Shown here: positions 1 through 6,916 of the stretch, one piece after another | How positions within the stretch are numbered: the stretch's first letter is position 1 | Layout: every line of letters starts with the position of its first letter | Origin: Candidatus Izemoplasmatales bacterium | Lineage (GTDB): Bacteria; Bacillota_I; Bacilli_A; Izemoplasmatales; Hujiaoplasmataceae | NCBI GenBank assembly: GCA_028691335.1 | Contig: JAQUZK010000062.1 | Coordinates: 1 to 7,553, forward strand | Length of the DNA: 7,553 bases | Reading direction: 5' to 3' | Notes under the pieces: generated by a model | Databases searched by the model: none | What the model was told of the DNA's origin: nothing | The model's input: the letters and a program-made list of their open reading frames with translations, nothing else | Program-made: the position numbers and the translations under genes

Positions 1-1062
1 TGATTTTTGATATTTTTCTACTAATCTCTGTGCACATATTCCAATAACACCTTCATGTAATTTTTCTGATGCAACAACAATGACAGAGTCATTTTCATCA
101 ACTAGTTCTTCACAAATTTGAAAAGCTTCCTCAGTTAATTTCTTACGTAAATCATGATTCTTCTCTATATCAATAATTAAGTCATTTGCTTTCTTAATAT
201 CATCTGTGATTAATAATTCAACAGCTTCTTTAGCTTTATTAAGCCTACCACTACTATTAATCTTAGGAGCGATTTTAAAAGCGATCGCAGTGACATTGAT
301 TATATCTAAATTACTGTAATCAATCAATTTTTTAAGACCAATATTCTTAGTATGTTTAATCTTATCAATGCCAAGGTTTACCATTGCTTGATTTTCATCT
401 TCAAGAGGCATTAAGTCAGCTATAGTACCGACCATAACTAAATCAAACAAATCTTCTAAATCATCATTTGCAAGTGCAGATGCTAGTTTATAAGCAACCA
501 TAACACCAGCAATTTCTTGATAAGGATAATTAGGGCTTAATTTAGGGTGTACTATCGCAAAAGCATCTGGAATAATGTTCCCAGGTTCATGATGATCAGT
601 AATTATTGTATCTATATTTGCATTTTTTAATATTTCTATTTCATTATTACAGGTTATACCATTATCTACTGTAATCACCAATTTTACTCCAGATTTAATA
701 ATCTCTTGGGCTGCTCTTTCATTAAGACCATAACCTTCATTGAATCGATCCGGTAAATCATAGACAACATTAGCGTTTAATGTCTTTAAAGTTCTATATA
801 GGGTTGATATAGCGCTTATACCATCACAATCATAATCTCCAAAAATCATAATTCTCTCATTATTATTAATAGAGTATCTAACTCTATTAACTGCTTTTTG
901 CATATCATTTAATAGATATGGATTATGAAGTTTTTCTTTTCCCATTGAGAAAAAAGTCTCATAATCAGAGATTTTCCTGTTTTTCAATAAAGTTTGAAAG
1001 ATCAGTTCATCACTAATAATCTCTTCAACTTGTTTTTTCCATGTGTATTTGCTTTTAATCAA
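1..1062 (-). CDS. recJ: RecJ single-stranded-DNA-specific 5'-3' exonuclease, N-terminal 354 residues (3' end beyond window)
   Basis: The protein belongs to the DHH phosphoesterase superfamily. RecJ degrades single-stranded DNA 5' to 3' in RecF-pathway recombination, mismatch repair and fork restart, using Mn/Mg bound by Asp/His clusters. Visible motifs are DYDCDG (residues 76-81), VDNGI (132-136), the signature DHH (156-158), GTIADLMPL with metal-ligand Asp216, IAPKIN..GRL (264-274), and HEGVIGI (336-342) at the start of the DHHA1 side. The frame runs open to base 1, so the rest of DHHA1 and the OB-fold region are missing; RecJ proteins are usually 550 residues or more. Upstream the frame is closed by TAA at 1092-1090, and the only plausible initiator is TTG at 1062-1060. 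It has AAGGA 10 bases upstream and gives a RecJ-like N-terminus, MIKSKYTWK. The gap after the nadC stop is 19 bases, so it is probably cotranscribed. I am very sure of the family. Confidence 0.95.
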   Translation of the reverse strand, partial: MIKSKYTWKKQVEEIISDELIFQTLLKNRKISDYETFFSMGKEKLHNPYLLNDMQKAVNRVRYSINNNERIMIFGDYDCDGISAISTLYRTLKTLNANVVYDLPDRFNEGYGLNERAAQEIIKSGVKLVITVDNGITCNNEIEILKNANIDTIITDHHEPGNIIPDAFAIVHPKLSPNYPYQEIAGVMVAYKLASALANDDLEDLFDLVMVGTIADLMPLEDENQAMVNLGIDKIKHTKNIGLKKLIDYSNLDIINVTAIAFKIAPKINSSGRLNKAKEAVELLITDDIKKANDLIIDIEKNHDLRKKLTEEAFQICEELVDENDSVIVVASEKLHEGVIGICAQRLVEKYQKS

Positions 1063-1077
1063 AGTTTCAACATCCTT
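1063..1077 (-). promoter_or_regulatory. Shine-Dalgarno site supporting a TTG start for recJ
   Basis: The mRNA-sense sequence AAGGA (1077-1073) lies 10 bases before TTG at 1062-1060. No ATG or GTG is in the RecJ frame between the upstream in-frame stop (1092-1090) and this codon. The ATGs at 1081 and 1073 are out of frame and reach stops within one and four codons respectively. A TTG start with a moderate SD suggests recJ is translated less efficiently than its neighbours (inference). Confidence 0.7.
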
Positions 1078-1081
1078 ACAT

Positions 1082-1903
1082 CTAGAATTTTAATGAAATA
1101 TCAAGAGACCTATATGAATGAGTTAAACTACCCACGCTGATCCAATCCACTCCTGTCTCAGATACTGATTTAACTCTTTCTAAATTCATGTTTCCGCTTG
1201 CTTCTATTGTTTTTCTTGTATTATTCAATTCAACACAAGCTTTCATCATTTCATTAGTCATATTATCTAGCATTATTATATCACAATCTGCTTTTAAAGC
1301 TTCTTTAAACTGTTCAATAGTTTCTACTTCTACTTCAATTTTAAAACTCTTGCCGACAGCATTTCGAACCTTATCACAAGCTGCTTTTATTGACTCAGCT
1401 GCTTTCAAGTGATTATCTTTAAGCATAACCATTTCTGATAAGTTCATTCGATGATTAACTCCCCCACCGTCAACTACAGCTTTCTTTTCTAATCGTCTTA
1501 AAAGCGGTGTGGTTTTTCTAGTATCAAGTATTTTTGCATTAGTACCTTTGATTTCTTCTACAAAAGCTCTTGTCATAGTCGCAACACCAGACATTCTTTG
1601 TAAAAAATTTAATCCTACTCTTTCAGATTTTAAAATTGATTTTGTTAAGCCTTTAACTTCAGCAATTATTTCGCCTTTTTTTACAAAATCTCCATCTTTT
1701 TTTAATGTGATAAAATCAGTATCTTCATCTATTTGTTTAAAGACTTCTTCGCATACTTCAATCCCTGAAATAACACCATCTTCTTTAGCAATAAATTTTC
1801 CCTCAGAAACTTCATTGCTAAACAGATACTCACTACTTATATCAATTCTAGGAATATCTTCGTTTAAAGCTTCTTTAACTATTTTTTTTATATATTCATT
1901 CAT
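1082..1903 (-). CDS. nadC: Nicotinate-nucleotide pyrophosphorylase (carboxylating), quinolinate phosphoribosyltransferase
   Basis: NadC converts quinolinate and PRPP to nicotinate mononucleotide, CO2 and pyrophosphate, the entry step to NAD from de novo quinolinate; it is cytosolic. At 273 residues it has normal family length. The N-terminal alpha/beta domain (about 1-105) has the EALNED helix start, then ERVGLNFLQRMSGVAT (94-109) leads into the barrel. Signature elements are LDTRKTTPLLR (126-136), GGGVNHR with Arg152 (146-152), MLKDNH with Lys162 (160-165), EVEVE (190-194), MLDNM with Asp213 (211-215), IEASG (233-237) and ISVGSLTHS (255-263). These include the basic and acidic residues that bind quinolinate and PRPP in known structures. 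The ATG start lies 3 bases after the stop of the upstream gene. Its SD (GGGTGA) is inside that gene's last codons, so the two are probably translationally coupled. No nadA or nadB is present here. Confidence 0.97.
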   Translation of the reverse strand: MNEYIKKIVKEALNEDIPRIDISSEYLFSNEVSEGKFIAKEDGVISGIEVCEEVFKQIDEDTDFITLKKDGDFVKKGEIIAEVKGLTKSILKSERVGLNFLQRMSGVATMTRAFVEEIKGTNAKILDTRKTTPLLRRLEKKAVVDGGGVNHRMNLSEMVMLKDNHLKAAESIKAACDKVRNAVGKSFKIEVEVETIEQFKEALKADCDIIMLDNMTNEMMKACVELNNTRKTIEASGNMNLERVKSVSETGVDWISVGSLTHSYRSLDISLKF

Positions 1904-1916
1904 CTTTTATTCACCC
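1904..1916 (-). promoter_or_regulatory. nadC ribosome-binding site embedded in the 3' end of the upstream gene
   Basis: GGGTGA (1916-1911, mRNA sense), complementary to the UCACC part of the 16S rRNA 3' end, overlaps the last Leu-Gly-Glu codons of the Fic-like gene. It sits 7 bases before the nadC ATG (1903-1901). The arrangement implies that ribosomes finishing the upstream gene feed nadC translation (inference). Confidence 0.6.
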
Positions 1917-2998
1917 AAATCAAGATTCATTTGCCCTTCAAATTTATGTTTTGATTGTTTTTTTGCTATTTTTACCCATTTAGCATTTCTTCCTACACCT
2001 AAAGCTCTTATTATGTTTTCATCAGACAATCTCTTTAATGTTCGATTAATTGTAGATTCCGAGATAGAAGGATGCTTAACTCTAATATCTTCTTTTGAAA
2101 AAACTTCAGGAAGTTTATTAATCGTATTTTCAACATAATCAGTTTTACTAATCTCTAAATTTTGATCAAATTGATGATTTCTACTAATTTCTTCAAGTTC
2201 AAAATATATACCATTAAATATATTGATTAGAAAACTCATTAAAGGCATGAGATCAGGCAACCCTTGTGCACTTTGTATTTTAATTTTATTTAAGATATCT
2301 TCATAGTCAATTTTATAATAGTTTAATTTTTGAAAAAAAGATAAATAATTGGCTGCTTGATAATGATTCTCAACCATTAAAATATAGAAAATCAAAATAG
2401 CTAAACTCTCATTATATGGCATATCAAAAATTTGCATATTCATGAAGTCTACCATGAAGTTAAGATATAAGAAAATCGGTTCTATACTTCTTTCTTTAGC
2501 GATACTATTAATTTGAATTAAATACTTTTCTAACTCTTCTCTCATAGATTTAGTTTCTGAAAGAAACATACCTTTCTTCTTACCAAATTTACGATATTTA
2601 AGTTGTTCTTTGCTCAAAACCCCATTGAACATTAAAGTAAATAAATCATTTATTTCGCCTAAATCTAAATTAAATTGTTCAACGTCAGCTACGTGTATTC
2701 GATTAAAAATTTCCACTATATTCTTATAGAGTTGTTCACTTCTATTGTTCGCTACTGATGAATCTAATAACAAACTACGATATCTATTTTCTCTTAAACT
2801 AAAATCAGATGCAAAGAACAACTTATAAAAATGCTCAGCATTTTTATTAGCTATGTCCTTTTTAATATATTCAATATTGTCATTAAAGATTTGTTCATAA
2901 AGAGGGTTTTTACCCATCTCTAAGTATAAACGCGTTGTATTTTTAAATATTTCATGAGTAACTAGATTAACTTTTATGCGATCTAAACAACTCATCAT
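1907..2998 (-). CDS. Fic-like (catalytically degenerate) protein with C-terminal winged helix; putative transcriptional regulator
   Basis: This 363-residue soluble protein has no signal peptide or membrane segment. The C-terminal part (about 286-346) reads as a winged helix: helices through FSKEDIRVKHP, a recognition helix SISESTINRTLKRLSDENII (311-330), then a wing ALGVGRNAKWVKI (332-344). This architecture terminates many Fic proteins. The upstream part resembles a Fic helical domain: LDSSVANN (78-85) where Fic proteins have the SSxIEG inhibitory helix, LKYRKFG (133-139) like GxYR, and a helix ending MNMQIFDMPYNES (187-199) where HPFxDGNGR should be. There the His, acidic residue, Asn and Arg appear as Gln189, Met193, Tyr195 and Glu197, so AMP-transfer is not expected. 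The C-terminus is QMNLDLGE. Start: ATG-ATG (2998, 2995) with GAGGAAG at 3009-3003, 12 bases after the lipoprotein stop. The winged helix is fairly secure; the Fic fold is inferred from pattern only. Position directly before nadC suggests, but does not show, a role in NAD metabolism. Confidence 0.6.
   Translation of the reverse strand: MMSCLDRIKVNLVTHEIFKNTTRLYLEMGKNPLYEQIFNDNIEYIKKDIANKNAEHFYKLFFASDFSLRENRYRSLLLDSSVANNRSEQLYKNIVEIFNRIHVADVEQFNLDLGEINDLFTLMFNGVLSKEQLKYRKFGKKKGMFLSETKSMREELEKYLIQINSIAKERSIEPIFLYLNFMVDFMNMQIFDMPYNESLAILIFYILMVENHYQAANYLSFFQKLNYYKIDYEDILNKIKIQSAQGLPDLMPLMSFLINIFNGIYFELEEISRNHQFDQNLEISKTDYVENTINKLPEVFSKEDIRVKHPSISESTINRTLKRLSDENIIRALGVGRNAKWVKIAKKQSKHKFEGQMNLDLGE
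1916..1933 (-). other. C-terminal hexapeptide resembling a sliding-clamp-binding motif (QMNLDL)
   Basis: Residues 356-361 of the Fic-like protein, two residues from its end and after a basic linker (KKQSKHKFEG), match the hexapeptide form of the bacterial beta-clamp motif (QLxLxL). The end-of-protein location suits such a linear motif. However, the following Gly-Glu codons also supply the nadC Shine-Dalgarno, so part of the conservation could be nucleotide-driven. This is pattern recognition only. Confidence 0.3.
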
Positions 2999-3010
2999 TT
3001 CACTTCCTCA

Positions 3011-4228
3011 TTAATCATTATTGATAATCTTATTTATAAACTCAGCTTCCCATTCTAAAGAACTTACAAACCAATTGTAAGAGGCTAAATCAGAAGTAGA
3101 AACTTGATTTTTCTCTTCAGAAAATTCTTGATTTTGACTTTCAAAATAACTATTTAAAATATCGATATTTGTAAAAGCTTTTCCTATATAAGGTGATATT
3201 TTGTTATCTGCGTTTTCATTGATTAAGGTGATATTTCCTTGAGCAACCATATTCTCAAAACTACCATACCATTGTTCACCAATATTTAAACTAGCATAAG
3301 CAATTAATGCTTCAACAGAAATGGTTGAAGAACTAAAATTGTCGCTTATATTACCGTAATAGCTATAGCCTATAAATCCGCCAACAGAAGCATTATGTGT
3401 TTTTGATTCAACATTGATAACAGTTCTTGAGATATTTTGTTTAATTATGATTTGTTCAGCTATTGGATCTTGTTCAAAACTAGATCTTAAACCTGAGTAG
3501 TTATGTCCAACCAGTCCGCCAACATAGGCAATATTAGCATTATTCACAACATCTATAGTAGTATCTGTTTGATTGTTTGTGATAGAGGAATTATATGACT
3601 TTCCAAATAAACCACCTATAAATGCATATTTCTCCGATATGATATTAATTGAACCTTCAGATATATTGTTATCGATAATATTAGGTACAAATCCCGTCAT
3701 ATCATATAAATCTGTATATTTCTCACTCATTCCTGCAATAATGCCCGCATAAACATTAGAACGTGTGTTTTTAATGGTGATATCTCCATTAACTTTAACG
3801 TTAGTAACATCGCCACTTAGTGCTCCAGCTAATCCTCCCGCTAGGCTAACATATTTAGTATCTAAATCAATGTTGAAGTCTTTAATCGTTAAATCAAAAA
3901 CATCACCTTTGAGATAACCAAAAAGACCGTTATATTGATTATCTTTAGTAATACTAAGATTTGATATTGTCTTGTTGTTGCCATCAAAATTACCTAAAAA
4001 AGGTTCTGTAAAAGTCCCTACGGGTATCCATTCCTCAGCAATCAAGTCTAAATCAACCATCAAAATATATGATTTGTTCATCTCCATAGACTTCAAATCT
4101 TCTACATTGTTAATTTCAAGATAATTCTCTGTATCAATAACAATTGGTTCTGTTGTAGTTGGAGATGAAAAACCTCCACAACCAACTAAAAATAGCGATA
4201 AAAATAATATTAAAATCAGTTTTTTCAT
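3011..4228 (-). CDS. Surface lipoprotein with GLUG-motif repeats
   Basis: A 405-residue exported lipoprotein. The signal peptide has a basic MKK start, a hydrophobic core (residues 4-15) and the lipobox LVGC, with Cys17 as the lipidated residue. A Ser/Thr/Pro-rich linker (FSSPTTTEP) follows. Residues about 67-95 carry the W-x-P-V-G, FxGNFDGNNKTISNLSI block that typically precedes GLUG repeats. At least five GLUG-type units follow: GLFGYLKG, GGLAGALSG, GGLFGKSYN, GGLVGHNYS and GGFIGYSYYG, plus a weaker AGIIAGMSE, alternating with beta-strand/Asn-rich segments such as NNQTDTTIDV. GLUG proteins are usually beta-helical surface or adhesin-like proteins; a ligand cannot be assigned. The ATG at 4228 has AGAGGAG (4239-4233) four bases upstream, 15 bases after the parC stop. 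The stop TAA is followed in frame by TGA. Export and lipidation are well supported; the adhesive role is only family inference. Confidence 0.85.
   Translation of the reverse strand: MKKLILILFLSLFLVGCGGFSSPTTTEPIVIDTENYLEINNVEDLKSMEMNKSYILMVDLDLIAEEWIPVGTFTEPFLGNFDGNNKTISNLSITKDNQYNGLFGYLKGDVFDLTIKDFNIDLDTKYVSLAGGLAGALSGDVTNVKVNGDITIKNTRSNVYAGIIAGMSEKYTDLYDMTGFVPNIIDNNISEGSINIISEKYAFIGGLFGKSYNSSITNNQTDTTIDVVNNANIAYVGGLVGHNYSGLRSSFEQDPIAEQIIIKQNISRTVINVESKTHNASVGGFIGYSYYGNISDNFSSSTISVEALIAYASLNIGEQWYGSFENMVAQGNITLINENADNKISPYIGKAFTNIDILNSYFESQNQEFSEEKNQVSTSDLASYNWFVSSLEWEAEFINKIINND
3344..3928 (-). repeat. Protein-level GLUG repeat array in the lipoprotein
   Basis: Six G-[GL]-[LFI]-x-G-type units occur at roughly residues 101, 131, 161, 205, 237 and 283, spaced irregularly by about 30-46 residues. 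The units are divergent at DNA level (no obvious tandem DNA repeat), so this looks like an old duplicated fold rather than a slippage-prone array. The third unit (AGIIAGMSE) is the most degenerate. Confidence 0.7.
4178..4228 (-). other. Lipoprotein signal peptide and lipobox
   Basis: Residues 1-17 have a Lys2-Lys3 n-region, an uninterrupted Leu/Ile/Phe core and the lipobox Leu14-Val15-Gly16-Cys17. This is the pattern used by Lgt and signal peptidase II, so the mature protein would be anchored by Cys17 on the outer face of the cytoplasmic membrane. Confidence 0.92.
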
Positions 4229-4243
4229 ATAGCTCCTCTTTCA

Positions 4244-6916
4244 TTAAAATAAGGTTTGTTGGACTAAAGAATCATCCAACTCATCTTCTTCATCTTCTTC
4301 TTGATTAATTGTTTCTTCTATATCTTCATCTTCTTCAAAATCATCATCAGCATCTAAAGTTTTAATCTTAGAACCGGAAATTATTTTTTCTAAATCATTC
4401 ATCATTTCATCCACTTCTTGAGGTTCTTCTTGTTCAACAATATCAATCAAATCGATAAGAATCTTTTTTGAATCATGATAATTATTAATTTCTAGTATTA
4501 GATTAAATGGATGATCGCTCTTGCTAAGATATGGAATTCCATTCTCATAGCGATCTGGTTTCAAGTCTATTGCAGGTATTGATAAAGCTTGTTTTTTTGA
4601 TAGTATTCTTACAGTTAGAGCTTCTTTTAGTCTAAAAATATTCTCTGTTGACATTGCTACAAATTTATATGGGTTGCTTTGAACTGTTTTTAAATAACGT
4701 TTGCCTTTAGCTGGTCGATGGCTTAAGTCAATATTTTGAGCAAATTCACGTTTCAATCCACCTCTATTAGTAAGCATTAAAACTTCATCCTTATTAATAT
4801 GAGTTGTAAATCTAGCCCCAATAAGTTTATCGTCTCTTAGATTGATTCCCTTTACACCTTTGGCATTTAAAGATTGAGTTGAAACTTCTTCCATATCGTA
4901 TTTTAAGACATAACCATTTTCTGTTACTAAGACAATATCTCGATCAAATTTTTCTCTTAAATCCGCACTTACTAACGGGTTAAGTCTGTTTGCTGGTAAA
5001 CAGTTGAAAGTACGATTAATTCTAGTTTTTTGAAATTCACTAAGTAATACTCTTTTTACTTGTCCGTCTGCATTCGCAACTAAAACATCACGGTCATCAT
5101 CAAATTCATCTATCACTAAATAATCTACTACAGCTTCTTTATCAACTAACTGTGCATAATTGCCGATATAATCCCCTAAATCTCTGTACTTCATATCAGG
5201 TACTTTATAAACCGGTATTGTTATAAAGTTTCCAAAATTAGTAAAGAATAAAAGGTTATCTCTAGTATTAACTTCAGTTTGTTTAAGAACCATATCTCCT
5301 TCTTTTAATCCAGTATCAGTAGTTGTTGCTTGATAGGATTTAAGAGAAGTTCTTTTAATATAACCATCTTTTGTGAGCACGAACATTACATTTTCATTTT
5401 CTATTAATTCTTGTTCATCGATTTCTAATTTTTGAATTTGACCAGAGATAATTGTTTTTCTCTTTACTGGATAATTATTAAGAACTTCTTCAAGTTCATA
5501 AACTACAGCATTTTCTAGTTCATCTTCATTATTCAGTATACGTTCAAGTCGTTTGATGGTATCGCTTAATTCCTGACTTTCTTTACGCATTTGTGTAACA
5601 TCGGTTGTTGATAATCGATACAATTGTAAAGAAACTATAGCGTCTGCTTGAGCTTCTGTAAAATCATAAGTTTCAACTAATTTATTAATAGAATCTTTCT
5701 TTCCTAAAGAAGATCTAATAAGTGCTATAACTTCATCTAAAACACTAACCATTTTTAAAAACCCTGAAACAATATGTAATCTTTTTTCAGTTTGAGTTAA
5801 TTCATAATTAGAACGATTTCTAATCATTTCTTTTTGATGTTGAATATATTGAGTAAGTATCTCATCTAAAGAGAGTAGTTTTGGACTCCTTTGAGAAATA
5901 GCTACCATATTGTAATTGTATGTAACACTCAAATCAGTATTCTTATATAGGTAAGCTAAAATAACATCTGAAGCAATTTCTTTCTTTAGTTTAACAACTA
6001 TTCTAATCCCGTCTCTATCAGACAAATCATTTACTTCTAGAATTCCATCTATCTTCTTTTGTAAACGTATTTCATCTATTTTACGAACTAAATCAGCTTT
6101 GTTAACTTCATAAGGTATTTCTGTTATGACTAATGAAGTGTCTTCTACTTCAACTTTAGCTTTAAGTACAATTTTACCTTTTCCTGTTTGAAAAGCTTTT
6201 TTAATCTCTTTAGTACCTTCAACTAAAGCCCCAGTCGGAAAATCAGGACCAGTAATGATTTTTAATAAATCATCTAGTTCTGCATTTGGATTTTTAATTT
6301 TATAAATTGTAGCTCTTAAGACTTCACTTAAATTATGTGGAGGTATATTTGTCGCATACCCTGTAGCCATACCAGTAGCTCCGTTAACTAAAATATTAGG
6401 AAACTTAGCTGGTAGTACAACTGGTTCTAATTCACAATCATCAAAGTTAGGGATGAATGTTACTGTCTTCTTATCAATGTCTTTAAGCAAAGCTTCCGCA
6501 AAAACTGTCAATCTCGCTTCTGTGTAACGCATTGCCGCAGCTGGATCATTGTCAACTGAACCATTATTTCCATGCATATCAATAAGTAATGTCCCCATTT
6601 TCCAGTTTTGAGACATTCTAACCATCGCATCATATACACTAGTATCCCCATGTGGATGATACTTACCGATAACTTCTCCAACAATTCTAGCTGATTTCTT
6701 ATAAGGTTTTGTTGACCCCATTCCTAACTCATTCATTGCGAACAGAATTCTTCTTTGAACAGGCTTCAAACCATCCCTAACATCAGGTAAAGCTCTATCT
6801 TGTATAATATACTTACTATACCTTCCAAATCTCTCACCGACAATTTCTTCTAGATTAACGGAAATAATTTTTTCTTCTAAATAATCATCTAGTTTCTTCT
6901 TGACAGATTTAGCCAT
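4244..6916 (-). CDS. parC: DNA topoisomerase IV subunit A (ParC/GrlA)
   Basis: ParC is the DNA-breaking subunit of topoisomerase IV, which decatenates daughter chromosomes with ParE. From ATG 6916 it has 890 residues. The N-terminal core shows RFGRYSKYIIQDRALPDVRDGLKPVQRR, the quinolone region YHPHGDTSVYDAM (86-98), AAMRYTEARL with catalytic Tyr131 and partner Arg130, and NILVNGATGMATGYAT and PPHNL in the tower-side core. The beta-pinwheel C-terminal domain (from about 500) lacks the QRRGGKG GyrA box, which with the GrlA-like wording and the overlapping parE upstream makes it ParC rather than GyrA. Quinolone-contact positions are Thr92 and Asp96, equivalent to S. aureus GrlA Ser80 and Glu84. 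Residues about 828-890 form a Glu/Asp-rich tail ending QQTLF, making the protein longer than the usual roughly 800. Start choice: ATG 6916 has GAAGGTG eight bases upstream; an in-frame TTG at 6931 lacks an SD. It overlaps parE by 8 bases. Confidence 0.96.
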   Translation of the reverse strand: MAKSVKKKLDDYLEEKIISVNLEEIVGERFGRYSKYIIQDRALPDVRDGLKPVQRRILFAMNELGMGSTKPYKKSARIVGEVIGKYHPHGDTSVYDAMVRMSQNWKMGTLLIDMHGNNGSVDNDPAAAMRYTEARLTVFAEALLKDIDKKTVTFIPNFDDCELEPVVLPAKFPNILVNGATGMATGYATNIPPHNLSEVLRATIYKIKNPNAELDDLLKIITGPDFPTGALVEGTKEIKKAFQTGKGKIVLKAKVEVEDTSLVITEIPYEVNKADLVRKIDEIRLQKKIDGILEVNDLSDRDGIRIVVKLKKEIASDVILAYLYKNTDLSVTYNYNMVAISQRSPKLLSLDEILTQYIQHQKEMIRNRSNYELTQTEKRLHIVSGFLKMVSVLDEVIALIRSSLGKKDSINKLVETYDFTEAQADAIVSLQLYRLSTTDVTQMRKESQELSDTIKRLERILNNEDELENAVVYELEEVLNNYPVKRKTIISGQIQKLEIDEQELIENENVMFVLTKDGYIKRTSLKSYQATTTDTGLKEGDMVLKQTEVNTRDNLLFFTNFGNFITIPVYKVPDMKYRDLGDYIGNYAQLVDKEAVVDYLVIDEFDDDRDVLVANADGQVKRVLLSEFQKTRINRTFNCLPANRLNPLVSADLREKFDRDIVLVTENGYVLKYDMEEVSTQSLNAKGVKGINLRDDKLIGARFTTHINKDEVLMLTNRGGLKREFAQNIDLSHRPAKGKRYLKTVQSNPYKFVAMSTENIFRLKEALTVRILSKKQALSIPAIDLKPDRYENGIPYLSKSDHPFNLILEINNYHDSKKILIDLIDIVEQEEPQEVDEMMNDLEKIISGSKIKTLDADDDFEEDEDIEETINQEEDEEDELDDSLVQQTLF
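4247..4435 (-). other. ParC acidic C-terminal tail ending in a sliding-clamp-like motif (QQTLF)
   Basis: The last 63 or so residues of ParC are dominated by Glu and Asp, probably disordered, and end with SLVQQTLF. The terminal QQTLF (residues 886-890, bases 4261-4247) fits the pentapeptide clamp-binding pattern Q-x-x-L-F (consensus QL[SD]LF), placed as such motifs often are: at the extreme terminus after a flexible linker. S. aureus GrlA ends without such a tail as far as I recall. The acidic composition is directly visible; the clamp interaction is inferred. Confidence 0.5.

Noticed and set aside
1076..1081. Start-stop mini-ORF (ATG TAA) between nadC and recJ
   Set aside because: It has no Shine-Dalgarno of its own and is easily explained by chance in AT-rich spacer next to the recJ SD; there is no evidence for a regulatory uORF.
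1188..1412. Plus-strand open frame opposite nadC
   Set aside because: It is antisense to a strongly conserved NadC barrel region, has low-complexity Ser/Leu/Ile composition, no SD and no recognisable domain; it is a shadow.
1509..2138. Plus-strand open frame of 209 codons spanning the nadC/Fic-like junction
   Set aside because: It lies opposite two supported minus-strand genes; the Phe/Ser/Ile-rich composition is what the complement of Lys/Glu-rich coding gives. There is no SD or family resemblance.
4261..4345. CTTCATCTTCTTC-like low-complexity DNA repeat
   Set aside because: It is explained by Glu/Asp codons of the ParC acidic tail on the opposite strand; the units are not exact and show no sign of a separate repeat element.
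4244..6916. GyrA instead of ParC
   Set aside because: There is no QRRGGKG GyrA box, the core and C-terminal wording match Gram-positive ParC/GrlA, and it overlaps a topoisomerase subunit-B gene in parE-parC order.
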